In this document: in pieces, positions 1 through 11,600 of the stretch
Numbering within the stretch: position 1 is the stretch's first letter
Layout: every line of letters begins with the position of its first letter
From: Tetradesmus obliquus
Taxonomy: Eukaryota; Chlorophyta; Chlorophyceae; Sphaeropleales; Scenedesmaceae
DNA: 64,000 bases
Assembly (NCBI GenBank): GCA_030272155.1
Contig: CP126206.1
Span: forward strand, 124,001 to 188,000
Direction of reading: 5' to 3'
Position numbers and translations under genes: made by a program
The notes under the pieces: generated by a model
Seen by the model: the letters and a program-made list of their open reading frames with translations, nothing else
Databases searched by the model: none
Told to the model about the DNA's origin: nothing

Positions 1-685
1 GCTGCTCGTCTTCAGTCACCGGAACACCTAGGAAGTGGCCCTCAAGGCTGTCAAAGCACACATATGCTTGCTTGCTAAACACGTAATAATAGATGCAGCT
101 ATATAAGCGGGATCAGCGCAGCTTATGCCGTTGGCATGGTGCAGCGGCTGCTGTGGCACTTTCAGTCTAGAGATAGGGCACAGAGGAAGAGGGTCCATAC
201 GCGCGCACAGGCCGCAAGAACCCAAACATTCAGAGCTGAAGATGAATCAACAGGCTGCACGTCAGCATGGCTCAAACAGGAGAGATAACTGTGGCAATAA
301 TCCCAGTGAGCAACTGCTGACGCTGCTGGCACATGGTTACACTAGAGACATGCCAGCGCACATGCCACACCAAAAAACTGCTCAACAGCTCAAGCCGAAC
401 TTAGCTTAATGAGCAGCAAGGCCCTCCTTGTACGTGCACGGCAGCAGCTGTGGCAGGGGCGCTGCCCACTTCTGGGATCATGCGCTGCACAGCTTGGTGG
501 CAGTGGCTGCTGCACAGCTATGGTTCAAACTTCACTTACAGGAGCAGAAACATTTGTTTTTTTGGCAGTGGCACCACAGGCCACGTATGGCTTTGCTGTT
601 GTGCTGTGTGACACTGCAACAGCTCACACGCAGCCTGCGCAGCACCAGTACATCATTTTGATGTTACACACAGTGACCAGCGGCC
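1..685. other. Left edge, no gene recognised
   Basis: The stretch holds only short overlapping open frames on both strands with no recognisable domain. It is CAG/CTG-rich like the rest of the window. It presumably contains the upstream region of the methyltransferase gene that follows, but no clear promoter element could be assigned. Confidence 0.4.
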
Positions 686-2022
686 ATGCACACAAGCTGT
701 GCTGCATATAAAAAATCAATTGTTGCTGTGCAGTCACTAGGGCCTCTTTGCCACCCATGTTTACATCGGCTTCTGCCCTCCCGCTCACCTCTGACCCAGC
801 ACCCTTCGTCCTGCCCTGCTGCAGCTGTGCTTGTGGTCTCAGCTGCAGCATTGCTTCTGCTGCTGTACAGCCTAGGCAGCTACACAAGTACACATCATGA
901 TCAAACCCGTAGCGGGCGCATGCGCACTGCAATCACAGCTGGTGGGGGCCTGGGGCAGCAGCTGCAGGCTGAGCTGAGCAGAGGAGCTGCAGGGCAGCTG
1001 CAGCAGCACATCCTGGCACTGTCAAACATCAGCAGCTTGTCCACAGCACAGCTGCCGCTGCTGCTGCAAGGCACAAACCTGTCCTCGATAATCACGGCAG
1101 ATGTGCTGGACAGTGCTACAGCCAAGGGCCTTGGATGGCAGCAGCATTGGCAGCTGGTGCAACTGCACCAGCAGCTGCTGTGCACGTGAGTGGCGATTTG
1201 AGTTTGTAAACAGAGAGAGCAACACCAGCACCAGCAAGCTCATAGTCCAACTTTCAACGCATGCACCAAGGGTGCTGATAGTACATCAGCAAACACAGCA
1301 TGACAAGCAAGCTGCAGCAGCTTGCCTATATCAGGGCAAGCAAACTCTTATGTGTGCACGGATTGTGCCATGCAATGCGTGTGAGCGCTGTGTGCTCTTG
1401 AACAGCCCCCGGCAGCTGGCCCCTGCTGCATGCATCCTGTGCTCTTACCCAGCCCCCTGCATGCCATCAGCTGATGCGTGTAGTGCCGCTGATACTAGAC
1501 TAATCCTGCAGGCACGCAGCCAATGACTCTGTTGCATGTGCTGCGCTTACATGCTGTGTGTATGTGTGCTGACATGGATCTGTGCAGGTCTGGCTTGACT
1601 GCTGTGCACAACCCGCCTAATTCAGTGCCGGTAAGCACGGCAGAATGTAGCCCACAGCACCTGGCTATGATTCACAGCCTCCCAGTGTCACTTGCAGGAA
1701 GCAGGCAGAGCACAGGTTGTTGCATGCATGTGCCATGCAGGCATGCGCGTTTGAAATGCCAGGGACTGCTGAGTAGGCAACAAATGCAATGACCTGCATG
1801 TCATGCTGCTGCTGCTAGCTGCTGCTGCTGTGTGGCTGCGCATGCACTCTGTTTGCATAGGTCAGGCTGGGCAACTGCTCCGTGTTTGTGTACGCAGCGC
1901 ATGACTTTGTGTCACAGGAGCTGGCAGGGCCCCGCCACAGCTATGCATATGCCATGCAGGCATGCGCGTTTGAGATGCCACGGACTGCTTAGTAGGCAAC
2001 CAAAGCATCGACGTATATGCCA

Positions 2023-2056
<34 letters not shown>

Positions 2057-2245
2057 TGGCTGCACATGTACTCTGTTTGCGCAGGTCAGGCTGGGCAACT
2101 GCTCGGTGTTCGTGTACGCAGCGCATGACTTTGTGTCACAAGAGCTGGCAGGGCCCCGCCAATGCTATGCATGTACCATGCAGGCATGCACGCTTGAGAT
2201 GCCACGGACTGCTTAGTAGGCAACAAGCGCATTTACCTGCATGTC

Positions 2246-2292
<47 letters not shown>

Positions 2293-3768
2293 GCTGCTGC
2301 GTGGCTGCACATGCACTCTGGTTGCACAGGTCAAGCTCGGCAACTGCTCCGTGTTTGTGTACGCAGCGCATGACTTTGTGTCACAAGAGCTGGCAGGGCG
2401 CCGCCACAGCTACGAAGAAAAGGAAGTGGCAGCAGTGCTATGGGCCATGCAGCAGCAGCAGCAGCAGCAGCAGGCTGCAGGCGCAGCGCCGCGTGTGAAG
2501 CAGCAGCCGCTGTTTGTGGATGCAGGGGCAAATGTGGGAAGTTTCCTGTTCAGCGTTGCGGATGCTGGGTACAGAGTGGCAGCCTTTGAGGGTGAGCGGG
2601 GTTTGTCATGATTGTAGGCAGTTTTCTGTTCAGTGTTGCGGATGCTGGGTACAGAGTAGCAGCCTTTGAGGGTGAGCGGGGTTTGTCACAAACGTGGGAA
2701 GTTTCCTGTTCAGCGTTGCGGATGCTGGGTACAGAGTGGCAGCCTTGAGGGTGAGCGGGGTTTGTCACAAACAAAGGCAGTTTCCTGTTCAGTTTGCGGA
2801 TGCTGGGTACAGAGTGGCAGCCTTTGAGGGTGAGCGGGGTTTGTCACAAACACCGGAAGTTTCTCGTTTCTTGTTTAGTGTCGCGGATGCTGGGTACTGA
2901 GTGGCAGCCTTTCAGGGTGAGCGGGGGCTGAGTGCATGCGTGGCTGCGCGCGCCCGTGTGTGTTTTTCTATATGGCCCTTTGGCAGGCTACCCGCGTATG
3001 TGCATGCAGGCAGAAGCGCCAACCCCAAGCACAACCGGATTATGGCTTGGGACTTTGCATGTTGCAATGCGGGTCGCTGAGATGTGTGCTGGCTTGGTGC
3101 ATGCCTGGAGCGCTCCTGCTGACTGTGCGCTGCGACAGTCTGTTGCGGCTTACGATCTGGAAGCTGCAACACATTCACACGTGCTCAAGTGTTGCCATGC
3201 CACATGCTTGCTCACTAGGTGCATGCAAGGAGACTGGGGACTGCCGGCGATGAACCTGCAATCAATGGCTGTGTGTGCTGTGCTGCAGGCATGCCATCCA
3301 ACATTGCCCTGCTGAGGCACTCTCTGTGTGCCAACCCACACCTCAGAAACCGGGTAGGCCTGTTTGGCACAGGTGCGGCTGCTACTCTGTCGCACACCCT
3401 AGCTTTTCACTCTAGCAGTTGCTGTGCTCACTATAACACAGCTACAGTGAGTACCTCAATGCGGAAGACGCTTGGTGTGCTTGGGGTAGCATTTCTTTTC
3501 ATTGATGGTGTCGGCCAATGCGCTGGACAGGCATCCTTGTATCTCTGCATGCTGCCAATGCTGCTGCCTTATGCATGGTGAAAAGCCGTTTGTGGCTGCC
3601 AGGCGGGCGGGGTGCGCAGTGCAGCAGCAGTGTTACTGTCAAGCACAGCTGCTGAACCAGCGGTCTGTCCAAATGTCACCATCTAACTTTGTTTGGGCAG
3701 CCCCATGAATCAGTGTACCCCTGCATAATCCTGGGCTATGAAACCGCTGGCTAGCTGGCTGGCCGGCC

Positions 3769-3813
<45 letters not shown>

Positions 3814-4190
3814 GCTGGCGTGCGCCTCGCAGCACCCAGAGGCGTGCATCCAGCACATCGCCTCTGCTGCTGTGACTGTGCATGTAGGTCTGGGGGCAGA
3901 GGCAGACACGTGCTACGTTGTCAGCGACCACATCAACGTCGGGGACGGCCACACCGTCTGCGGGGAGGAGCAAGTGCGCAGGCGCACAGACAACACAGGA
4001 TACACGGTGCGAGTGCGCTTTGACCTTGGCGTGTGTGCGTATGCCTGAAGTCACAGCTTTCAGACGTTTGTGCAGCTGCCTGTGCAGCCTGCAGTTGCCT
4101 GTGCAGCCCCACCCTGCCCCACCAACGCCAGTAATGGGTTGCCCTGTTCAGTGTTGGTGACACACGCGCTGCTGCTACTGCTGCTGCTGC

Positions 4191-4232
<42 letters not shown>

Positions 4233-4891
4233 GGATTATGTGCAGATTCGCGGCAAGACAAGCGTCAGGCGGCTGGACAGCATCCTGTCGGAAGACATCC
4301 AGGTGTGCCCAGTGCTCCCTCTGCTACATCAGCTTGTGGCCTGCACCTGCAACACATGCTGCACTTGATGTAACTGATGTCTGCGCTGCTCCTGTTCAGC
4401 CTTGCTGGGCCAGCATCCTTGCGGAAGACATCCAGGTGTGGCCAGTGCTGCATGTGCAGCGTCGTCATCACCTGGCATGCACCCTTTCACACGATTCTAA
4501 TGAGTATGCTGTGGTGCTGTGTCTGTACAGCAATCCACACTAACAAGCGTGTTGTGCATGTTGTGGATTCCAGCAGCTGGTCCTCAACCACCAGGGTGCA
4601 CTGGCCAGCACTTCATTCAGTCAACGGTTGATAATGTGTACGCAGGGAATCACTGCAAATGCAGCACCTTGTGCCAGCAGATATGGGTGCACGTCTTCAC
4701 TGCTCACATATGATCGCACCTGCATTTGGCGCTGTCTTGGGAGCCAACAGGCCCCAGAAAAATTAGCCTAGCCGCGCAAGCCGCCAGCAGAACGCCTCAT
4801 CCTTGCCTGTCTCCTGGTCTTGAAGCAGCTGCAAGAAGCTGTGGTCACAACTGAGGAACATAGTAATGAGCGGCGTTCACCTACATGTTGC

Positions 4892-4929
<38 letters not shown>

Positions 4930-6649
4930 TCATGTATGGATGCACCCGGACTGCGCCAGGTGTTGAAGCTGGTGAGTGTGCCACAGGCGCGGCGTTGCAG
5001 GCATGCTTTGAGGCAGGCCATCATGAGCAGGCAGCAACATCAGCAATATGTGCTACAAATGTGACCACAGCTTGTTGCAGTTGCCGCAAGACAAGCAGAC
5101 AGGCGGAGATGAGCCGTCCACCTGCCGGCATGCCTTGAGGCAGGCCATCATGAGCAGGCAGCTATGCCTGCATGTTGCATGAAAAGCTGTGCTGCAACAG
5201 GCAGGACCCTTGCAGCCCCAGCGCTTGCAGCTGTGCCAATGCAGCGAGGCAGCTGCCTCTCTACTGCAGTGCATTGCCATGGTGTACGATGTTTCATCTT
5301 CAGTGCGGCTGCATGCTGCGGGTCCATGCTGCTGCATGCTGCTGCTTGCAGGACGTGGAGGGCTTTGAGCTGCAAGTGCTGCAAGGGGCGGACAGCCTGC
5401 TGACCAAGCACAGGGTGAACTACATACTGACAGCCTGCACCTTTGGAGGCGCCCCACGCCAGCGCCAGATGCTGAAGTGAGTTGCGATCTTGAGTGTACA
5501 CGCTGCAGGGTGAATTTGATCGCTTGCTCACATCACAGTGTGTATGGGTGCGCGCATCGCGCCTGTGCGCTGAGGGCAAACACAGTGACGATGCTGTTCA
5601 TGTAGGCCGTGCCTGTTGCACAAAGCCTCCTCCTGACACACACACACACACACACAGCCCTGCACTTAGTGTGTTAGCTGCTTCTGTACGCGGCTGGCGC
5701 AGCTGTTTCCTGCTGGTGACAATGCTGATTCAGTGTCCCTGCTGCTGTCTTCTGTGCTGGCTGCCTGCTGCTGCAACCTTACATGCTTTTGCTGTGCCTG
5801 TGCAGGCTGCTGGATCAGCGGGGCTGCTTCATTCCAGCACGCGTAAACTAAGGAAGACCTTACATGCTTTTGCTGTGCCTGTGCAGGCTGCTGGATCAGC
5901 GGGGCTGCTTCATTCCAGCACGCGTAAATGAAGGCAGACCTTACATGCTTTTGCTGTGCCTGTGCAGGCTGCTGGATCAGCGGGGCTGCTTCAATCCAGC
6001 ACGCGTAAATGAAGGCAGACCTTACATGCTTTTGCTGTGCCTGTGCAGGCTGCTGGATCAGCGGGGCTGCTTGATTCCAGCACGCGTAAATGAAGGCAGA
6101 CCTTACATGCTTTTGCTGTGCCTGTGCAGGCTGCTGGATCAGCGGGGCTGCTTCAATCCAGCACGCGTAAATGAAGGCAGACCTTACATGCTTTTGCTGT
6201 GCCTGTGCAGGCTGCTGGATCAGCGGGGCTGCTTGATTCCAGCACGCGTAAATGAAGGCAGACCTTACATGCTTTTGCTGTGCCTGTGCAGGCTGCTGGA
6301 TCAGCGGGGCTACTTCATAAGCCTGGACGGCTTCCAGGGGCCCTGGCTGCAGCCTGCTGCTGTGCTGGCTGCCTGCTGCTGCAACCTTGTATGCTGTTGC
6401 TGTGCCTGTGCAGGCTGCTGGATCAGCGGGGCTACCTCATTCCAGCACGCGTAGATTAACAAAGACCTTACATGCTTTCTGCTGTGCCTGTGCAGGCTGC
6501 TGGATCAGTGGGGCTACCTCATCAGCCTGGAGGGCTTTCAGGGGCCCTGGCTGCAGCCTGCTGCTGTGGCCAATGGCAGCAGCAAGCTGCCCTGGAACAA
6601 CATCTTCTGCGCAAGGAAGGACCTGCAGCATGCCACGCCTGCGCGCTGA
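686..6649 (+). CDS. FkbM-family methyltransferase, type II membrane-anchored, about nine exons
   Basis: Predicted SAM-dependent O-methyltransferase of the FkbM family, probably acting on a sugar hydroxyl in the Golgi or ER lumen. Exons read from splice sites and phase: 686-1185, 1588-1630, 2330-2591, 3289-3372, 3888-4006, 4246-4302, one ending at 4971, 5352-5476 and 6496-6649 (TGA 6647-6649). Exon 1 carries a hydrophobic anchor (VLVVSAAALLLLLYSLG). Exon 3 holds the SAM-binding motif FVDAGANVGSFLFSVADAGY. Exon 5 gives GLGAEADTCYVVSD and GDGHTVCGEE, exon 6 SVRRLDSILSEDI, exons 7/8 join as VLKL-DVEGFELQVLQGAD, and exon 9 ends in LPWNNIFCARKD. All of these are in the FkbM order. Every joint with both ends placed is phase-consistent. 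The acceptor of exon 7 could not be placed because a CTG tract lies there. The start codon is the first in-frame ATG and is uncertain. Partial copies of exons 3, 6 and 9 lie in the introns. Confidence 0.85.
1733..2420 (+). repeat. Three tandem ~225-bp units carrying partial copies of exon 3 of the FkbM gene
   Basis: Each unit runs from gccatgcaggcatgcgcgtt through a CTG tract, an AG acceptor, and the first ~75 bp of exon 3 (encoding LGNCSVFVYAAHDFVSQELAG). Acceptor-like junctions sit near 1861, 2086 and 2329. Only the third copy continues into the rest of the exon. The first two end in gctatgcat and re-enter the repeat, so they cannot code for the full domain. Confidence 0.85.
2515..2915 (+). 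repeat. Five tandem copies of the SAM-motif end of exon 3 with its splice donor
   Basis: Units of roughly 80-105 bp, each containing gttgcggatgctgggtac and the donor-like gggtgagcgg. The first copy (to 2591) belongs to the real exon. The four downstream copies have small indels that break the frame, and one has a TGA at the tyrosine-arginine position (tactgagtgg near 2895). They lie in the following intron. Confidence 0.85.
3746..3816 (+). repeat. (GGCT)n tetranucleotide tract
   Basis: Nearly pure ggct/ggcc repeats over about 70 bp within the intron before exon 5 of the FkbM gene. Confidence 0.9.
4274..4459 (+). repeat. Partial duplication of exon 6 and its donor
   Basis: The exon 6 end (cagcatcctgtcggaagaca at 4278-4297, donor at 4302/4303) recurs about 128 bp downstream with cagcatccttgcggaagaca followed by the same gtgtggccagtgct. 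The second copy lacks the upstream part of the exon. Confidence 0.7.
5785..6530 (+). repeat. Nine copies of the exon 9 acceptor region in an 81-bp array
   Basis: The acceptor plus gctgctggatcagcggggct recurs with exon-like starts at 5806, 5887, 5968, 6049, 6130, 6211, 6292, 6414 and 6496. The period is exactly 81 bp for the first seven. Copies 3-6 alternate between tcaatccagc and tgattccagc, so there is a 162-bp higher-order unit. Because 81 is a multiple of three, the array is open in one frame, but this is a by-product. Only the last copy, and partly that at 6292, continues into the genuine terminal exon. Confidence 0.9.
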
Positions 6650-7990
6650 GGACGGCTGTGTGACGTGTAGCAGGAACCGATTGTGGCGCTACGCTGTATC
6701 TGTCAGAGCGATTTCGCTGCTGCCAGCAGGCTGTTGTTGTTAAATTATGTTGTGCTTCTGGTCATCACCGCATGCAACAATTCTTTGCCCTCCGACCAAT
6801 CACAGAAGGTGGTGCCAGCTGGTCTTGGCAACCATCGGATATCGGTATGAGCCATAACACGGCTGGAGTGTCAGGGGAAGATGCTGCTGCTGCTGCTGCT
6901 GCAGCAGAAGCAGATGCACGCTTACACTTCACACGCACACACTCGAGACAAGCACGATTGACCTAACGTGCTCTCCTCTAGTTGCTGCAACATAAGCAGG
7001 CCAGGATGCACGCATAGATATGCCATGTCAGTGGCCAGCATGTGCGAAAGCTAGCTGCATGTTGCTGCACTACAGCAACTCCTGGAGGCCTCCAGCCATG
7101 GCATGATGCTCATGACGGAAGGTGACTGTCAGCGCCGACAGTACTGGTAGGCCCAGTCAAGCTTCAGCAGATGCTTCGGGAAACAACACAAGTCAAGCAT
7201 GACAATATGGCATGCCATGTTGATTATGCGCATCCGACGCGATGATCGCAGTGCATCATGCACAGCGCAGGCATGTGTTTACGGGCCTGGCCTGAGTGTG
7301 CTAGGCACAGCCCATCCTCGAGTCTTGATGGGGGTTGAGCGCAGCATGCAGATGACACTTGGTGTCCTGGGCTTGTTCCTTGGGTATGATGTGGTGAACC
7401 ACATTGTGACATGTAACAAGTGAGTCACTTTGACCAGGTAATAGCCAGGTCTGTCAGATAGACTCCACCGCCTCTACGATACACCAGTTGAACAAGTTCA
7501 TGTTGCTTGCGTATTGTGCATACAGCACAGTTGCAGCTTGAGCAGCAGAGCCTCGTACAGCCCATTCACCCTGCTCGGCGACATCGGCTCGAAGAGAATT
7601 GAAGAACGACCGGAAAGGGTGCGGAACAGTACTTATGAAGTAAATGTGCCGAGCATGCCTTGCAAGACGTAGCGTGCTCGCCTTAACACCGTTGGTTCAG
7701 AACAGCTGGAAGTTTGTTAACCACTTGAACATGTGATCCACGTGCTCTGCCAAGCCAGCAAGTGCGCAAATAACTGTTTGACGCATTTGGAAGTTTTTCA
7801 TCCACCCAGGCTGTGCTAAGCTGCATGTCAAGGATCAACCACCACGCACTCGCCCAGTCAAATTGCCAGCAACGTATGATCAGCCCGCCTGCAGCGTTTC
7901 AATAGTTTTTAACTCTCTTTTGAACCTTTCAGCGCTTCGCTGATAGCACTCATTTGGCTGCACCACTCGCAGACCCAGGCGCAGATTCAA
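6650..7990. other. Intergenic, no gene recognised
   Basis: No open frame with recognisable content. A short GCT run at 6889-6905 and scattered repeats only. It should hold the 3' end of the FkbM gene and the upstream region of the MYB gene. Confidence 0.4.
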
Positions 7991-8636
7991 ATGGCGCAAG
8001 AGCTGCAGGACAGGGCTGGAGGTGCCCCCCCTAATGAGCAGCCAGCAGAGCAGCCTGCTGAGCAAGCTGGCCCAGTGCAAGTCATTGAAGGTCACCCTGA
8101 AGGTCACCCTGCAAACCTGCAGGAAGCCGCAGCAGCAGCGCCAGCCAGGCAGCAGGGCTGGACTGCTGCTGAGCACGCCTAGCTGCCGGCGCTGGTGGAG
8201 CAGCACGGGATGCATAACTGGGCGGCAGTGGCTGCGCAGCTGCCTGGGCGCAGCGCCCGGCAGTGCAGGGAGCGCTACATGACACACGTGGCCCTGGCAG
8301 CGCGGGTGCGTGCTTTTTGTTTGCTGCTACACTGCAACTAGTTTCCAGACGGTGCCGTCACGGTTTGTATTTTCAGACAGATGGTTAGGATGTTGAGTCA
8401 TGCGTGTGTTGCCTACATGATTAAGCAGTTTCGGGTGGGTGAGTGGGTTAGCACTTCTGCTGTCAGAGCCTGAGTGCTTGCACCAGATGAGGTGAGCTGC
8501 CGCTGCGCATGATGGCTGCTGGCGGGGTGCTGCAAGCGCTGCATGACAATCCTGCCTGCCTGCAGCACCTGGCACAAGCTGACCTGCATTCCTGCTGCTG
8601 CTGCTGCTGCTGCTGCTGCCGCCGCCGCTTGTTACA

Positions 8637-8673
<37 letters not shown>

Positions 8674-11600
8674 GCTAGTGGAGCTTACAGGAGGAAGTGC
8701 GCGTTGCAGCACTGCACAGCCAGCTTGGACCTAGGTGAGTGGATGTTTCGTGTGTGTATGTGTGCTTTCAAGCGTGCTGTCCTGTGCGCAGTTGTGCCTG
8801 GGCAACACTTACTTGAGTGTGTCCTTGGTAGTCTGTGTGGGTGTGTCATTGTGCTGTTGTAAGTGGGTGTGGGTGTGGGGGGTTATGCCTCAGCTCCCAT
8901 CCTTTCACCCGCTTAGCCAATGCCACCCTGCTGCAATTGCAATTGCAATACACCCTTGCTTCCACCCACGGTTGCTGTCACTCGCACGTAGAGTTGAAGT
9001 TCCTGTCTTTAACGCTCACACCACCTCCATAATTGCTGCTGCCTCTGCACTGCGTGACGCGCACACGCCCTGCTCCTGCCCGCCTACTGATGTGACTGCC
9101 TGCTGAGGGGCCTGGCCACTCTGCAGACACAAAACATTGCTTCAGGACCACTGCCACCATTGCTCCATGAAGCGCCGCCTGCTGGGCGGGAAAGTGCCTT
9201 GCTGACTGTGCGTGCGCCGCCACCCACCTGCCTTTGTCTGCTGCTGCCAACGTGCCAAGCGCCTGACACTGCCCTTGTCTGCTGCTGCTCCCCTACCGCG
9301 TGTCCAACTCCGCCCTTGTCTGCTGCTGCCCACCTGCAGAGCGTTAACATTCGTTTTTTTGCTGCTGCCCAGCTGCCAAGTGCCTGGCACCGCCCCTTTC
9401 TGCTGCCCTCTTCTGCTGCTACCCATGCCCTCCTCCCTCCTCTCTACTGTCACAATGCCCGTGCGCTGTGACGGCTGCAGATGCTGCCACTTACCTTTGC
9501 ACTGCCGGGCGATCATCGGTCCTTGCGGCAAGGAGCCGCACACATGCCACAGCGCTGCTACCAGTGCCTCAAGGACCACCACTACTCCCATTCAAGCCGC
9601 TGCTACCGCCTTTTTAAATGCAGCGCGCTTGTTACACTGCTGACAGGATGCCAGCTGCCACTGCCGCTGCCCAAAGTGCCTGCTGCCATCACCCATCCCC
9701 ACTTGCAGGACGCTGCAGCTGCCAGCAGAGACGTCGCGCAGCTGCTGCTGCTGCTGCTGCAAACCCTGCCCGTTGAGCCCACCCTCACCACTGCTCTGGC
9801 TATTGCCTGCTGCTCTGCTGCCAGCGCCTGCTGCTGCCAACACCTGCATCCACCTACCACTGCTCTGGCCACTGCCTGCTGCCCTGCTGCCAGCGCCTAC
9901 TGCTGCCAACACCTGCATCCACCTACCACTGCTCCAGCCACTGTTGTCACCACTGCCTGCTGCCCTGCTGCCAGCGCCTGCTGCTGCCGACAGCTGCATC
10001 TACCTACCACTGGCCACTGCCTGCTGCCCTGCTGTCAGCGCCTGCTGCTGCCAACACCTGCATCAACCTACCACTGCTGTCACTACTGGCTGCTGCCCTG
10101 CTGCCAGCGCCTGCTGCTGTCAACACCCGCATCCACTTAACACTGCTCTGGCCACTGACCTGACCACTGCCAGCTGCAGTGCCGCCGCACCCTGCTGCTT
10201 CTAACTGCATCCACCTACCACTGGCCTGGCCACTGCCTGCTCTCTGCTGCCCTGCTGCCAGCGCCTACTGCTGTTAACACCTGCATCCACCTACCACTGC
10301 TCTGGCCACTGACCTGACCTCTGCTAGCTGCCCTGGCCGCTGCCAGCTGCAGTGCTGCCAGCGCATGCTGCCCCGGACAAATACAGCGGGTGTCGGCCCG
10401 TTGACTCTGCTCATGCTGCCACTTCCTGTCAGCTGGCTGACCACTGCCTAAGCTGCCGCCGCCCACCTGTTCACGTTTCATGCATCTGTGCCGTGTCCAC
10501 AATGGGTGCATCCTGCTGCTGTAATGCCTGGCTACTGCCATGCACAGGCGGGGCCCTGCCTTCAACCGCCGTGGCTCCCCTCTGCCTGTGTGCGTGGAAC
10601 GCCCGCCATGCCTGATGGCCGCACCAAGCACCACCAGTGCTCAGCACCCTATCCTCTCCCTAGCCAACCATTGAATGCCAACCTCCGCGCCAACAGCTGC
10701 TTCTGCCACCCACCCCCCACTCTTTCTGCCACCCACCCTTGCTGTCACTCGCGCTTGCTGCCACCACCCTTGCTGTCACTCACACTTGCTGCCACCCACC
10801 CTTTCTGCCACCCATGCCTGCTGCCACCCACCCCTGCTGCAAACCACCCTTGCCGTCACTCTCGCACTTGCTGCCACCCACCCCTGCTGCCACCTGCCAA
10901 AACCACACCGACCGCCGCGGCGCGTCATACCGCTGTAACTCTGGCTGACCTTTGCCTGCCTCGCTGCTTCCAGACGTCAGTCCGCTGGTTGTGCAGACGC
11001 TGTCACCTGTCTTTCAACTGACCACACCCTGCTGCTGCTGCTGCTGCTGCCCTCCTTGTGTGCCGCTGTGCCAACCCCGCAGGTGGATCCCAATCTGCGC
11101 GGAGCTTCTCGGCCGCTCCGACAACTGTGTGAAGCTGCAGTTCCAGGCCATGACCCGCGCCAGGCGCCCGCGCAACAACGCAGGCAGTAACTTCCTCTGG
11201 CTCTACACCAGGGGCCTGCAGAGCCACTTGGCACCTGTTGAGGCACTGGTGGCAGCAGTGGCGGCGGTGCCGGCAGCTGAGCAGCACCTGTTCGCTGCAG
11301 CAGGCCAGCAGCAGGGTGCGGCGGCGCCTGCTGCTGCTGCAGCGGCAGGCCAGCAGCAGCAGCAGGGTGCGGAGCCGCCTGCTGCTGCTGCAGCAGCAGA
11401 GAGGCAGGCTGGATGGGTAGCGGCTGCTGTTGCTTTTGCTGCAGCAGCAGCAGAGAGGCGAGCTGAGCGGGCAGCGGCTGCTGCTGCTGAAGCAGCAGCA
11501 AGGAGGCAAGATGTGCGGGCAGTGGCTGCTCCTGCTGCAGCAGCAGCAAGGAGGAGGCGAGGTATGTGGGCAGAGCTTGGTGGTGATAATTCAGATTACG

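Noticed and set aside
4866..5138. PolyCys frame over the CTG tract at 4894
   Set aside because: Shadow of the CTG repeat; the coding frame here is the one ending APGLRQVLKL at 4971.
5864..6454. 196-codon frame with repeating MLLLCLCRLLDQRG units
   Set aside because: It exists because the 81-bp repeat is a multiple of three. It spans intron and acceptor sequence of the FkbM gene.
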